From: Oscillospiraceae bacterium
GTDB taxonomy: Bacteria; Bacillota; Clostridia; Oscillospirales; Ruminococcaceae
Reading direction: 5' to 3'
Length of the DNA: 64,000 bases
NCBI GenBank assembly: GCA_031282245.1
Contig: JAITEB010000015.1
Location: 78,875 to 142,874 of the forward strand
In this document: piece after piece, positions 43,038 to 51,694 of the stretch
Numbering within the stretch: the stretch's first letter is position 1
How the letters are laid out: the number at the start of each line of letters is the position of its first letter
The notes under the pieces: model-generated
Databases searched by the model: none
What the model was told of the DNA's origin: nothing
What the model saw: only the letters and a program-made list of their open reading frames with translations
Translations under genes and position numbers: made by a program

Positions 43038-44450
43038 TCAAAACCGGAAATAAATAAACGGGTTGAAAGAACCGTCGACCAGATAGGCTGTAACCGCCAC
43101 CAGCAAGGCCCCCACCGCCAGCGGCTCAAGCACGCCAAAGATTTCTTTGAATTTTCTTCCAAGTTTTTCTGATACAAGCGCCGGAAACCTTGTCGCGCCT
43201 ATCGCGCCGATTATCAAAGGCAGGGCAAAGCTTCTCAAATAATAAAGTGAATCCGCGCCGGCTATCCCCTGCGCCCCCGCGCCGAACATCAGAGCGATTT
43301 TTGAGAAAGCCAAGCCAATGTTTGCCGTGTCAAAAAATACCCAGCTTATCAGCACTGTCAACAGAACATACGCATGCGTCAAGAAAACCGGAAGCGTTTT
43401 CAGCGGTTTTTTGAGGGCGAATTTTTCCAGTATAAGCAAAATAGCAAAATACAGCCCCCAGAAAATAAAATTCCAGTCCGCGCCGTGCCAGAAACCCGTC
43501 AAAAGCCACACGACAAATATATTAAAAACATTTCGCGGGACGCTGACCCGGTTGCCGCCAAGCGGGATATAAACATAGTCGCGGAACCAACCGGACAGAC
43601 TGATATGCCATCGCCGCCAGAACTCCGTTATGCTGTCCGCAATATATGGATAATTAAAATTTTCCATAAAGTCAAACCCGAAAATCTTTCCAAGCCCGAT
43701 GGCCATGTCGCTGTAACCGGAGAAGTCAAAATAAATCTGCAAAGCAAAGGCGACGGCATAAAGCCAGACAGCCAGAACCGTCCGTTCGTTTGAGTTTTTT
43801 AAAGTCTCGACAAGTTCGCCCAAAACGTTCGCAATCAGGATTTTTTTGCCAAGCCCCAAAACAAAGCGCCGCACGCCCTGCGCAAATTTCGCAAGAGAGT
43901 GCTCGCGTTTTGACAAAGCCTCCGCGATGTCCGAATAGCGCACGATAGGCCCCGCAATCAGCTGCGGGAAAAACGTCACATAGGTCGCAAAGTCCAGATA
44001 ATTTTTTTGAACCTGCGTCTTCCCCCTGTAAAGATCAAACGGATAGCTTAAAATCTGAAAGCTGTAAAAGCTTATCCCAATGGGCATAACAAGCCGGAGC
44101 AGCCCGAGATTTACGCCGGGTATCAGGTTGATATTGCTTATAAAAAAATTGGTGTACTTAAAGAAAACCAAAACGCCGATAATAATTACAACTGTGGCGG
44201 CGACCGTTTTTTTTGCGGCGGCTTTGCCGCGCCAGCGCTCGATCAAAAGGCCCGAAGCCCAGCCGACCAGGGACTGCGCCAGCATAAGCGCGACATACGA
44301 AGGCTCTCCCCAGGCGTAGAAAACAAAGCTTGCCAGAAGCAAAAACCTGTTCCGGTATTTTGGGGAGCCATTCTTCATAGGGATTAAAAAATAAACGGCT
44401 ATTACAATGGGCAGAAAATAAAACAAAAACGTCACACTGGAAAATAGCAA
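43038..44450 (-). CDS. MBOAT-family O-acyltransferase (AlgI/DltB-like)
   Basis: A 470-aa polytopic membrane protein. It starts MLFSSVTFLFYFLPIV, as this family usually does. It has the central block WRRWHISLSGWFRDYVYIPLGG and the catalytic His in LLTGFWHGADWNF. It moves acyl groups across the membrane to a surface polysaccharide or teichoic-acid-like polymer. With the following DUF4358 and DHHW genes it forms a complete three-gene module. TTG 44450 is chosen because AAGGAAG is seven bases away. Confidence 0.92.
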   Translation of the reverse strand: MLFSSVTFLFYFLPIVIAVYFLIPMKNGSPKYRNRFLLLASFVFYAWGEPSYVALMLAQSLVGWASGLLIERWRGKAAAKKTVAATVVIIIGVLVFFKYTNFFISNINLIPGVNLGLLRLVMPIGISFYSFQILSYPFDLYRGKTQVQKNYLDFATYVTFFPQLIAGPIVRYSDIAEALSKREHSLAKFAQGVRRFVLGLGKKILIANVLGELVETLKNSNERTVLAVWLYAVAFALQIYFDFSGYSDMAIGLGKIFGFDFMENFNYPYIADSITEFWRRWHISLSGWFRDYVYIPLGGNRVSVPRNVFNIFVVWLLTGFWHGADWNFIFWGLYFAILLILEKFALKKPLKTLPVFLTHAYVLLTVLISWVFFDTANIGLAFSKIALMFGAGAQGIAGADSLYYLRSFALPLIIGAIGATRFPALVSEKLGRKFKEIFGVLEPLAVGALLVAVTAYLVDGSFNPFIYFRF

Positions 44451-44510
44451 TTGACATCTTCCTTTCAAGCGCCGGGATTGTCATACGCGGCGGGCAAACG
44501 CATTTCGTCC

Positions 44511-45185
44511 CTATAGAGTTTCCAGCATTGCCAAAACGACAGAAGAAGAAATTTCGGCGGCTCTCTGAACAAAGTCATAATAGACCTCTCCCGCACCGTC
44601 ATCCGCGCTGTCGGAGACGCAGCGCACCACCACAAAAGGCGCGCCGTTGAGCGCTGAGCAATGGCCGACCGCCGCGCCTTCCATTTCGACGCAGAGCGGG
44701 TTGCTTATTTTGATTATATCCTGCTTTTTTTGCGCGTCTGATATAAACTGGTCTCCGGAAGAAATTCGTCCTTTGTAGTATTTTATACCCAGCCTAGCGC
44801 AAGCTTCCCCCGCAGCCAAAACAAGCCTGTTATCTGCAGGGACTTCATCAGTCAGGTAACCTTCAGGCATAAACAGGTCGTGATAAGCGACGCTTTCAGA
44901 GATTACCACATCAAGAGGCTTTAAAAAGTCTTTAATTCCCCCCGCGACGCCTGTGTTAATAATACAATCGGGCGAATAGCGGCAGAACATCGTCTGGCAG
45001 ACGCAGGCGGCGTTGACTTTACCTATCCCGCAAGTCGCCGCGACGACTTTCCGCCCTCCGATACGGCCTGAAATAAACTCCATCCCCGCAACGCGGAGAA
45101 GCTCCCGGTCTTCGATTTTGGCGGCAATCATGGCGGTTTCTTTTTCAAGCGCGCCGATAATCCCAATTATTTTTTCTTCTCGCAT
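44511..45185 (-). CDS. mtnN: 5'-methylthioadenosine/S-adenosylhomocysteine nucleosidase
   Basis: A 224-aa PNP/UDP phosphorylase-type protein. Visible landmarks are IGIIGALEKE (catalytic Glu near residue 14), NTGVAGG, SGDQFI, VEMEGAA with the nucleoside-binding Met/Glu, and VRCVSDSAD with the catalytic Asp. It cleaves adenine from MTA and SAH in methionine salvage and autoinducer precursor metabolism. It stands alone between the acylation operon and the pseudokinase gene; the 5' region of about 200 bases shows no clear riboswitch. Confidence 0.93.
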   Translation of the reverse strand: MREEKIIGIIGALEKETAMIAAKIEDRELLRVAGMEFISGRIGGRKVVAATCGIGKVNAACVCQTMFCRYSPDCIINTGVAGGIKDFLKPLDVVISESVAYHDLFMPEGYLTDEVPADNRLVLAAGEACARLGIKYYKGRISSGDQFISDAQKKQDIIKISNPLCVEMEGAAVGHCSALNGAPFVVVRCVSDSADDGAGEVYYDFVQRAAEISSSVVLAMLETL

Positions 45186-45338
45186 TTGGGCTTTCTCTCC
45201 TGAATCTTTTTATCATAGTATAATATTTTTCTGCCAATGTAAACTGTTTTAAGCAAAATTTATACAATTATCACAATGCTTGTTATATTATAGAGATTTA
45301 ATACATGTTGTATATCTCTCTGACGATTCTTCGCGCAA

Positions 45339-45372
45339 AAACGGGGACGCTGTTAAATTCGCGTCCCCGTTT
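45339..45372 (-). terminator. Strong terminator after the pseudokinase gene
   Basis: AAACGGGGACGC pairs perfectly with GCGTCCCCGTTT, a 12-bp stem with T-rich flank on the minus strand. It lies 18 bases past the kinase-like gene. Its GGGGACGC arms resemble those of the hairpin at 18486-18512. Confidence 0.88.
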
Positions 45373-45389
45373 CATGTCCGCACGGCAAA

Positions 45390-47150
45390 TTATGGCGTGG
45401 CTTCGATAAAAATTTCGGATTGAGTATTGTAATAAGGCCAGGGGTTTTCGGTTTCCGGAGCCGTATTTCCGGCGTTCCCCGCTTCCCCGCCGATAATCTC
45501 AATTGAGCCGGCGCCGCTCGTCAGATCCTCCTCGCCGGAGGATTCCGGCTCTTTGCCCATGCTGATCATAACAGTCACAGAGTCGCCGCTGCGGCTGTAG
45601 CGCACAACCCGGCCTTCTTCGATAGAGTCGCTGTATATATCAGTAAACTTGTAGTCTTCTATCTCAAGGCTGGCAAGCTGGGCGGCCGCGTCGCTTTTTG
45701 TCCATCCGGTCATGTCGGGAATGGGGATGGGACCTGTGCTGACTGTAAAAATAATCGTGACGGGCTTTGATTCGGTGACGACTGTTCCCGGCTCGACATC
45801 CTGGTCGATAATCATGCCCGACGGATAAGTTCCGCTGTGCTTTCTAATCGGCTCGCCCAGGAAGAAAAACTTCTGGTAACCGTCTTCGTATATAATAGCG
45901 TCATAGCGCTTTGTAGTAAAATTTGGAATCTTATACTCACGCTCGGCCTCACTGCTGACGGGGGCGGATGAACTGGATTCGGCGGCGTTCTGTTTCCTTG
46001 CGCTGTCAAGCGCCCTGATGACAAACTGCATACCGATAAGCAAAACGACCGCCGTAACGAACATTGCGGCGAGAGTATACGGCAGGGTGCCCTTTCTTCT
46101 CTTTTTGCGGGGCGCGTTTTCGGGAGTTATCCCCCTGGAAAAGTCAACCTGCTTGGTCATGGCTTTGTTTTTCCTGTAATCGCCCGGGCCATGCTTTAAT
46201 ATTTCGCTGAAAATATCAATGGTCTCAATGCGCTGATCCGGCTCGACGGTCATAGCCCTGCCGATAGCGGCTGAGACATTCTTTGGCACGGACGGCTCGG
46301 CGACAGCGGCCGGAAGCAGCTCGTCATTTACTTTTCTTTCTATTGATTCCTGCGGGGCAACGCCCGTTAAAGTCCGGTAAAGCGCCGCCGCAACAGAGTA
46401 AACGTCCGTCCATGTTCCCTGCCAGCTTGTGACGTTGTACTGCTCCGGCGCGGCATAGCCGGGGAAAATCTCGGCCTCAAGCTCGGATTTGAGTGTGCGC
46501 ACAGAAGAAATGCAGAAGCCCGTCAGACGAAGGCTGCCCTCTGTGTCTATCAAAATTGTCTGCGGACTGATCCCCCTGTGCACAAGATTGTTGTTGTGCA
46601 GGTCCGAAAGGGTATCCAGCAGCGGCTCAAAAATCACCGAAGCGTGCCTGTATTCCAGCCGGCCGCCGTCAATATTGCCCAGAAACTGTTCAAGCGTGAT
46701 AGATTCTATATATTCCAAAACGGCATAAATAGTGTTGTTTTGCTCGAAAATATCCAGCACGGGGACAATCCCGCCCGTGTTCTTTCTGCCGCGCAGAACT
46801 GTGTACATATCTGAAAAATCTATTTTCAGCGTCTTGAACTGGGACAGGCTTTCGCCGTACGGCACAAGGGCGTTGCCGGAGCTTCTGCTCGCCATGGAAA
46901 AGGGCATAAATTCACGTATCCAGACTTTGCCGCTTTTCTGGCCGTCAAAGCCTATATAGGTAATTCCCTCGCTGTTGGAGGAAATATAATTCCCGACAAG
47001 ATATCTGTTTTCTGCAAGGGAAGTATTGGGCGGCAGCGCCCTCCAGTCGCGGATGGGGTTTGCGTTGTTAAAACGGCAGTAAGGGCACATCAGGCCGCCG
47101 GGCAGTTCCTCCATGCAGTTCATACAGCGCTTTATTTTTTTTTCAGCCAT
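45390..47150 (-). CDS. Zinc-ribbon / protein-kinase-like / PASTA membrane protein, predicted pseudokinase
   Basis: 586 aa. Residues 9-25 form a zinc ribbon (CMNC...CPYC). Residues ~48-320 form a Ser/Thr kinase-like domain. A transmembrane helix lies at ~357-378, a Ser/Ala-rich linker follows, and two PASTA domains span ~405-532. The fold is recognisable (RYLVGNYISS, FPGYAAPEQY, TDVYSVAAALYRTLTG), but catalysis looks lost. The beta3 Lys is Arg79 (VWIREF), HRD is HRG (191-193), the Asn five residues on is Thr198 and DFG is GFC (211-213). PASTA domains bind peptidoglycan in related kinases, so this may be a wall-sensing scaffold. It is followed by a strong terminator. Confidence 0.9.
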   Translation of the reverse strand: MAEKKIKRCMNCMEELPGGLMCPYCRFNNANPIRDWRALPPNTSLAENRYLVGNYISSNSEGITYIGFDGQKSGKVWIREFMPFSMASRSSGNALVPYGESLSQFKTLKIDFSDMYTVLRGRKNTGGIVPVLDIFEQNNTIYAVLEYIESITLEQFLGNIDGGRLEYRHASVIFEPLLDTLSDLHNNNLVHRGISPQTILIDTEGSLRLTGFCISSVRTLKSELEAEIFPGYAAPEQYNVTSWQGTWTDVYSVAAALYRTLTGVAPQESIERKVNDELLPAAVAEPSVPKNVSAAIGRAMTVEPDQRIETIDIFSEILKHGPGDYRKNKAMTKQVDFSRGITPENAPRKKRRKGTLPYTLAAMFVTAVVLLIGMQFVIRALDSARKQNAAESSSSAPVSSEAEREYKIPNFTTKRYDAIIYEDGYQKFFFLGEPIRKHSGTYPSGMIIDQDVEPGTVVTESKPVTIIFTVSTGPIPIPDMTGWTKSDAAAQLASLEIEDYKFTDIYSDSIEEGRVVRYSRSGDSVTVMISMGKEPESSGEEDLTSGAGSIEIIGGEAGNAGNTAPETENPWPYYNTQSEIFIEATP

Positions 47151-47171
47151 TTTTATCTCCCTTTTTGAAAC

Positions 47172-47912
47172 TCATATAAACTCGTCTTCATTTTCCCAGT
47201 TGTGCCAGACGTTCTGAACGTCGTCGCTGTCTTCCAGCGCCTCCAGAAGCCTGATCATTTTCTGCGCCGACTCCGCGTCGCTGATAGCGGCGTATGTAGA
47301 GGGCAATTGTTCCACTTCCGCCGAAAGGATATTATATCCCGCTTCTTCCAGCGCTTCCCGCACGCTTCGCAAATCCGAAGGTTCCGCCGTGATTTCGGCA
47401 ATGTCCTCCTCATCGGCGGAAAAATCCGAAGCCCCGGCCTCTATTGCGTCCTCCATCAGCTTATCTTCGTCTGTGCCTTCTCTTGAGACGATAATAACGC
47501 CTTTTTCCTGGAACATGAACGACACGCAGCCGCTTGTGCCCAAATTGCCGCCGAACTTGTCAAAATAGTGCCGGACATCCCCGGCCGTCCGGTTGCGGTT
47601 GTCGGTCAGCGATTCAACGATTACCGCCACGCCGCTGGGTCCATAGCCTTCGTATATAACGCTTTCATAGTTGGACTTGCTGTCGCCGCCCAGCGCTTTT
47701 TTGATTACCCTGTCGATATTATCCCTGGGGACGTTGTTCACCCTTGCTTTTGTGATTAAATCGCGCAATTTACCGTTGACGCCGGGGTCGCCGCCGCTTT
47801 CCTGGACGGCCATTGTGATTTCGCGGCTCATTTTAGTAAAAATTTTCGCTCTCTGAGCATCGGTTTCGCCTTTTTTTCTTTTAATAGTACTCCATTTGGA
47901 ATGCCCTGACAT
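47172..47912 (-). CDS. yebC: YebC/PmpR-family regulator
   Basis: A 246-aa protein with the family start MSGHSKWSTIKRKK, then INVPRDNIDRVIKKA-like text (NNVPRDNIDRVIKKALGG) and YEGYGPSGVAVIVESLTDNRNRT. Family members are DNA-binding regulators; some YebC proteins help ribosomes through proline stretches. It is 21 bases before the kinase-like gene on the same strand and probably co-transcribed with it. Confidence 0.95.
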   Translation of the reverse strand: MSGHSKWSTIKRKKGETDAQRAKIFTKMSREITMAVQESGGDPGVNGKLRDLITKARVNNVPRDNIDRVIKKALGGDSKSNYESVIYEGYGPSGVAVIVESLTDNRNRTAGDVRHYFDKFGGNLGTSGCVSFMFQEKGVIIVSREGTDEDKLMEDAIEAGASDFSADEEDIAEITAEPSDLRSVREALEEAGYNILSAEVEQLPSTYAAISDAESAQKMIRLLEALEDSDDVQNVWHNWENEDEFI

Positions 47913-47991
47913 AAGTTTCGCCCCTTCATATCAATTATGCTCCATTTATTTTAGCATATACTTATCGCGGAAACAAGCGCGGATATGCAAA

Positions 47992-48026
47992 AAATTAGAT
48001 CCCCGGCCAGTCCGGGGATCTAATTT
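47992..48026. terminator. Perfect 15-bp hairpin terminator
   Basis: AAATTAGATCCCCGG pairs perfectly with CCGGGGATCTAATTT around CCAGT. It ends the exonuclease gene (minus strand) six bases after its stop, and its A/T ends allow function on either strand. Confidence 0.88.
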
Positions 48027-48031
48027 GAAAA

Positions 48032-48793
48032 TTAAAAAAGCCCGTCAAGTTCCAAACCCACCGGGCAGTGGTCGGAACCCAGTATATCAGAATAAATACA
48101 GGCGCCGCGCAAGTTCCAGCGAAGGCTCTCAGAAACGCAGAAATAGTCGATTCTCCATCCGACGTTTCTGTCGCGGCTCTTTGTGCGGTAGCTCCACCAG
48201 GTGTAAGCTTCGCGCTTCTCCGGGTAAAAATGCCTGTAGCTGTCGATAAATCCGGCGGCCAGCAGTTCCGAGAATTTGCCGCGCTCCTCATCGGTGAAGC
48301 CTGCGTTATGGCGGTTCGCGGCGGGGTTCGTCAGGTCGATTTCTTTGTGCGCAACGTTTAAATCCCCGCACATAACCACGGGCTTTTTTTTATTTAATTC
48401 CAGCAGGTACCTGAGAAAGTCGCTTTCCCATCTGACGCGATAATCAAGCCTTTGCAGCTCGTTCTGCGAATTCGGCGCGTACGCCGTCACAAGATAAAAC
48501 TTCCCGTATTCAAGGCAGATAACGCGGCCTTCGTGGTCGTGATACTCTACGCCTATGCCATAAGAGGCCCCGAGCGGTTCAATTTTCGCAAAGATTGCCG
48601 TCCCGGAATAGCCTTTCTTTTCTGCATAGTTCCAATATTGAAAATAGCCTTCGGGCGCAAAATCGTGCTGGCCTTCCTGAAGCTTTGTTTCCTGAAGACA
48701 GAAAAAGTCCGCGTCAAGCCTCTTGAAATCCGCGTCAAAATTTTTCTTGAGAACGGCGCGGAGACCGTTGACGTTCCACGATACAAATCTCAT
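48032..48793 (-). CDS. Exodeoxyribonuclease III (ExoA/XthA family)
   Basis: A 253-aa AP endonuclease of the EEP fold. Motifs are SWNVNGLRA with the N-terminal Asn, LQETKL with the metal-binding Glu, [12 protein letters not shown] (catalytic Asp/Asn), [14 protein letters not shown] and the final [11 protein letters not shown] with the catalytic His. It repairs abasic sites and removes 3' blocks. It reads away from the tRNA gene on the same strand. Confidence 0.95.
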   Translation of the reverse strand: MRFVSWNVNGLRAVLKKNFDADFKRLDADFFCLQETKLQEGQHDFAPEGYFQYWNYAEKKGYSGTAIFAKIEPLGASYGIGVEYHDHEGRVICLEYGKFYLVTAYAPNSQNELQRLDYRVRWESDFLRYLLELNKKKPVVMCGDLNVAHKEIDLTNPAANRHNAGFTDEERGKFSELLAAGFIDSYRHFYPEKREAYTWWSYRTKSRDRNVGWRIDYFCVSESLRWNLRGACIYSDILGSDHCPVGLELDGLF

Positions 48794-48817
48794 GATTTTT
48801 ACCTCTTATTTGCCATA

Positions 48818-48855
48818 CAAAAAACGCAGGCTGTCCAAAAAGATTGGAGAGCCTG
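48818..48855 (-). terminator. Terminator of the tRNA-Ala gene
   Basis: On the minus strand CAGGCTCTCCAA pairs with TTGGACAGCCTG (one mismatch) and TTTTTT follows. It starts about 17 bases after the tRNA 3' end. Confidence 0.85.
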
Positions 48856-48871
48856 TATTTTATCGCCTTTT

Positions 48872-48947
48872 TGGTGGATCTGATGAGACTCGAACTCACG
48901 GCCTCTCGGATGCGAACCGAACGCTCTCCCAGCTGAGCTACAGACCC
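48872..48947 (-). tRNA. tRNA-Ala (anticodon CGC)
   Basis: A 76-nt cloverleaf read from 48947 down. The acceptor stem GGGTCTG pairs with CAGATCC and contains the G3-U70 pair that marks alanine tRNAs. The D arm is GCTC/GAGC. The anticodon stem TTCGG/CCGAG carries loop TTCGCAT, so the anticodon is CGC, reading GCG. The T arm has GTTCGAGTC, and CCA is encoded at the 3' end. A terminator follows at once. Confidence 0.95.
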
Positions 48948-49120
48948 ATTCGCGGACTTATTAACTTTATTTTTAATCCGTATTATAGTATACATGATGT
49001 TTTAAAAAATTTCAATACCTGCGGAACAAAAAATTTACGGCGAGCGCTCTTTGCGTCCGTGCGCGCGAAACAGTGAGAAAAAACAGACCATTTCCGCGCG
49101 CTTGGCTTAAATCCGCATTT

Positions 49121-50527
49121 TTAACCCGCGTTTACTTCTGTCATATGGTGAATATTTGCGGAAGGGGCAAGATATTTAATTTTCGCGCGATAGATTGCCC
49201 TGATGAAAAACAGGCAGCAGGCAAGGCTGACAAACTCCGCAACCGGGAAGGACCACCAGACGCTGGAAAGCTCCCCCGAAAGGGAAAACAGCCACGCCGA
49301 GGGCAAAAGGACAAGCAGCTGACGGGCGACGGAGACGCACAGACTGTAAACCCCGTTGCCCAGCGCCTGGAATACGGACACAAGCACTATGCTGAAGCCC
49401 GCGAAGCAATAGTGAACGCTGATTATCCGCAGGGCAGTAACCCCGATGTCCAGCATTTCCGGCGAGGGGTTAAACAAACCCAGCAGTTTATCAGGGATAA
49501 AATTAAAAAGCGCTATCCCCAAAAGCATAAAACCGGCGGCGTAAACAAGGCTCAGCTTGATTGTTTTTACAATGCGGTCTTTGTGCCTTGCGCCGTAATT
49601 ATACGAAATAATCGGCACCATGCCGTTGTTGAGACCGAAAACCGGCATGAAAATAAAGCTTTGCAGTTTGAAATAAGCCCCGAAAACCGTCGCCGCCGTG
49701 GGAGTGAAATCCAGCAAAATCCGGTTGAAGACATAAACCATCAGCGAGCCGATAGACTGCATGACAATTGCCGGAAGCCCGACCGCGTATATTTGGCCGA
49801 TAATCTTCCAGTCGGGCTTTAAAAAAGCGTTTTTGACAGAAGCGGGCGAAATTTTGATTTCTTTGTTGACTCTGTGGTTGATATACAGCCCAACGGCGGC
49901 GGCGACAATTTCGCCGATAACCGTTGCGATCGCCGCTCCGGCAACTTCCATCCGGGGAAAGCCCAGAAGACCGAAAATCATAATCGGGTCAAGAATCAGG
50001 TTGACGACCGCGCCCACAATCTGCGTAATCATAGAATAAACGGTTCTGCCCGTCGAAACCAGAAGGCGCTCGGCCAGAACCTGGTTGAATACCCCAAATG
50101 AAAAAATGCATACTATAGAAAGATAATCCCGGCCATAGCTCACAATTTCCGTTATGTCCGTCTGAGAACTGAAAAAAGCTTCCGCGCCGAAAATCCCGAT
50201 CAATATGAAAACCAGGCTGCCCAGCCAGGACAGAACAAAGCCCGCATTCGCCGTTCTGTTGACAGCGTCATAATCTTTTGCGCCCAGGCTTCGGGACAAA
50301 AACGAATTCATCCCGACTCCGGTTCCCACCGCGGCGGCAATCATCAAAATCTGAACCGGGAAAGCCAGAGACACCGCCGTCAGCGCGTTTTCGCTCACCA
50401 TAGAGACAAAAATGCTGTCGACAATATTATACAGCGCCTGAACTATCATAGAAAGCATTATCGGGACGGACATGGTGATAAGCAGCTTATTGACCGGCAT
50501 TATCCCCATTTTGTTTTCTGCGGACAT
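49121..50527 (-). CDS. MATE-family efflux transporter
   Basis: A 468-aa protein with about twelve helices. MSVPIMLSMIVQALYNIVDSIFVS and a matching second half (VYAVGLPAIVMQSIGSLMVYVFNRIL) show the duplicated MatE architecture. It exports cationic drugs or metabolites in exchange for Na+ or H+. The ATG is 12 bases after AAGGAG. It looks monocistronic. Confidence 0.93.
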   Translation of the reverse strand: MSAENKMGIMPVNKLLITMSVPIMLSMIVQALYNIVDSIFVSMVSENALTAVSLAFPVQILMIAAAVGTGVGMNSFLSRSLGAKDYDAVNRTANAGFVLSWLGSLVFILIGIFGAEAFFSSQTDITEIVSYGRDYLSIVCIFSFGVFNQVLAERLLVSTGRTVYSMITQIVGAVVNLILDPIMIFGLLGFPRMEVAGAAIATVIGEIVAAAVGLYINHRVNKEIKISPASVKNAFLKPDWKIIGQIYAVGLPAIVMQSIGSLMVYVFNRILLDFTPTAATVFGAYFKLQSFIFMPVFGLNNGMVPIISYNYGARHKDRIVKTIKLSLVYAAGFMLLGIALFNFIPDKLLGLFNPSPEMLDIGVTALRIISVHYCFAGFSIVLVSVFQALGNGVYSLCVSVARQLLVLLPSAWLFSLSGELSSVWWSFPVAEFVSLACCLFFIRAIYRAKIKYLAPSANIHHMTEVNAG

Positions 50528-50675
50528 AATTTAACGACACTCCTTAATTTATATACCTGTTATTTTGCGTATCTTATATATTTTGCCACTTTTTAAGAGA
50601 AATTTCAAGAAGCAATCAATAATTACCAGTACAAGCGCAAATACTATCTAAAAATATATTTGGAGCTGATCATTC

Positions 50676-51617
50676 ATGAAAAATAAATATATGCGCGCTG
50701 CCGCCCTTATTCCGGCAGTCGCCGCGCTTCTGGGCGCAAGCTTCGCCGCCGGCGCTTCGCGCATGGCAATGGCGAACGCGCGGGAAGGCGAAAACAAGCC
50801 CCCCTATGTCTCCGGGAGCGCTTACTTCACGCTGGAAAACAACAGCTTTAGCGGCTGCGTCAAAGCCGCAGACCCGGAAGGCGGCGCGCTGAGCGTTTAT
50901 GTCGTCGTACCGCCAAAAAAAGGCCGCGTCGAATTCAACGGCGTCACTTTTGTGTACACCCCCTACACCGGCCAAACCGGGACGGACAGCTTTGTTTTCT
51001 GCGCGGCTGACAGTATGGGCGCGCTTTCCCGGGAGGGTACGGCCGAAATAAAAATACAGTCCCCCGGCAAAAGCCGGGAATTCGACGACATGAAAGACAA
51101 CGCCTATTGCTATTCCGCGTTGAAGGCCAGTGAAAAACAGATTATCAGCGGAGAAAAAATCGGCCGGGCTTTGCTTTTCTATCCGGAGAAACAGGTGAGC
51201 GGCGGCGAATTCCTGCTCATGCTTTCCGCCGCCGCCGATTTGAAACCGGAAGACGCAAGCTGCATAAATACAGGTCTTGTCAACGATTCCGGCCTGCGCC
51301 TGTGGACAAAGCCCTATATCGACACGGGGCTGAAAAACGGCCTTATCACAGAAAAATATTTCGACTTCGAGGGGATCGTCACCCGCGCCGAAGCCGTCAA
51401 AATGGCCGACCGCGCACTCGGTATGGGAGACGTTTCCAAAAGCGCGGTTTATATCCGCGACCTTTCCTCTGTTCCGGAAGACGCGCTGCAAAGCTATCTT
51501 AATCTTTCCGCATATGACGTCCTGAATCTCTATGACGGCTGCGCCCACCCCAGCGCGGCGTTGACAAGGGATTTCGCCGCAGACCTGGCGTACCGGATTT
51601 ACCTGCTTAAGCACTGA
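50676..51617 (+). CDS. Secreted protein with cadherin-like (tandem-95) and SLH-like regions
   Basis: A 313-aa protein with an N-terminal signal sequence (~1-27). Residues ~40-130 hold a bacterial cadherin/tandem-95-type repeat (FVYTPYTGQTGTDSFVFCAADSMG). The C-terminal ~150 residues contain an SLH-like pattern (LWTKPYIDTGLKNGLIT... IVTRAEAVKMADRAL) that may anchor it to wall polymers. Adhesion or wall organisation is the likely role. SD is GGAG. The strong promoter of the non-coding unit starts 40 bases after its stop. Confidence 0.75.
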   Translation: MKNKYMRAAALIPAVAALLGASFAAGASRMAMANAREGENKPPYVSGSAYFTLENNSFSGCVKAADPEGGALSVYVVVPPKKGRVEFNGVTFVYTPYTGQTGTDSFVFCAADSMGALSREGTAEIKIQSPGKSREFDDMKDNAYCYSALKASEKQIISGEKIGRALLFYPEKQVSGGEFLLMLSAAADLKPEDASCINTGLVNDSGLRLWTKPYIDTGLKNGLITEKYFDFEGIVTRAEAVKMADRALGMGDVSKSAVYIRDLSSVPEDALQSYLNLSAYDVLNLYDGCAHPSAALTRDFAADLAYRIYLLKH

Positions 51618-51659
51618 TTTATATAAAAAAAATTTTTTTAGTTAATTTAAACAAAACGC

Positions 51660-51688
51660 TTGACAAATATGCAAAACTATAGTATAGT
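51660..51688 (+). promoter_or_regulatory. Near-consensus sigma-A promoter of the non-coding unit
   Basis: Perfect TTGACA (51660-51665), a 17-bp spacer and TATAGT (51683-51688). Transcription should start near 51695. It is among the strongest-looking promoters in the window, and no open frame of note follows it. Confidence 0.85.
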
Positions 51689-51694
51689 ATAGAT

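Noticed and set aside
42980..43177. N-terminal extension of the DUF4358 gene
   Set aside because: The signal peptide begins at GTG 42979 with an SD; the extension is antisense to the MBOAT 3' end and lacks coding character.
50670..51614. A 314-codon minus-strand frame opposite the SLH-like gene
   Set aside because: The plus frame has signal peptide, domains and SD; the minus frame has none of these.
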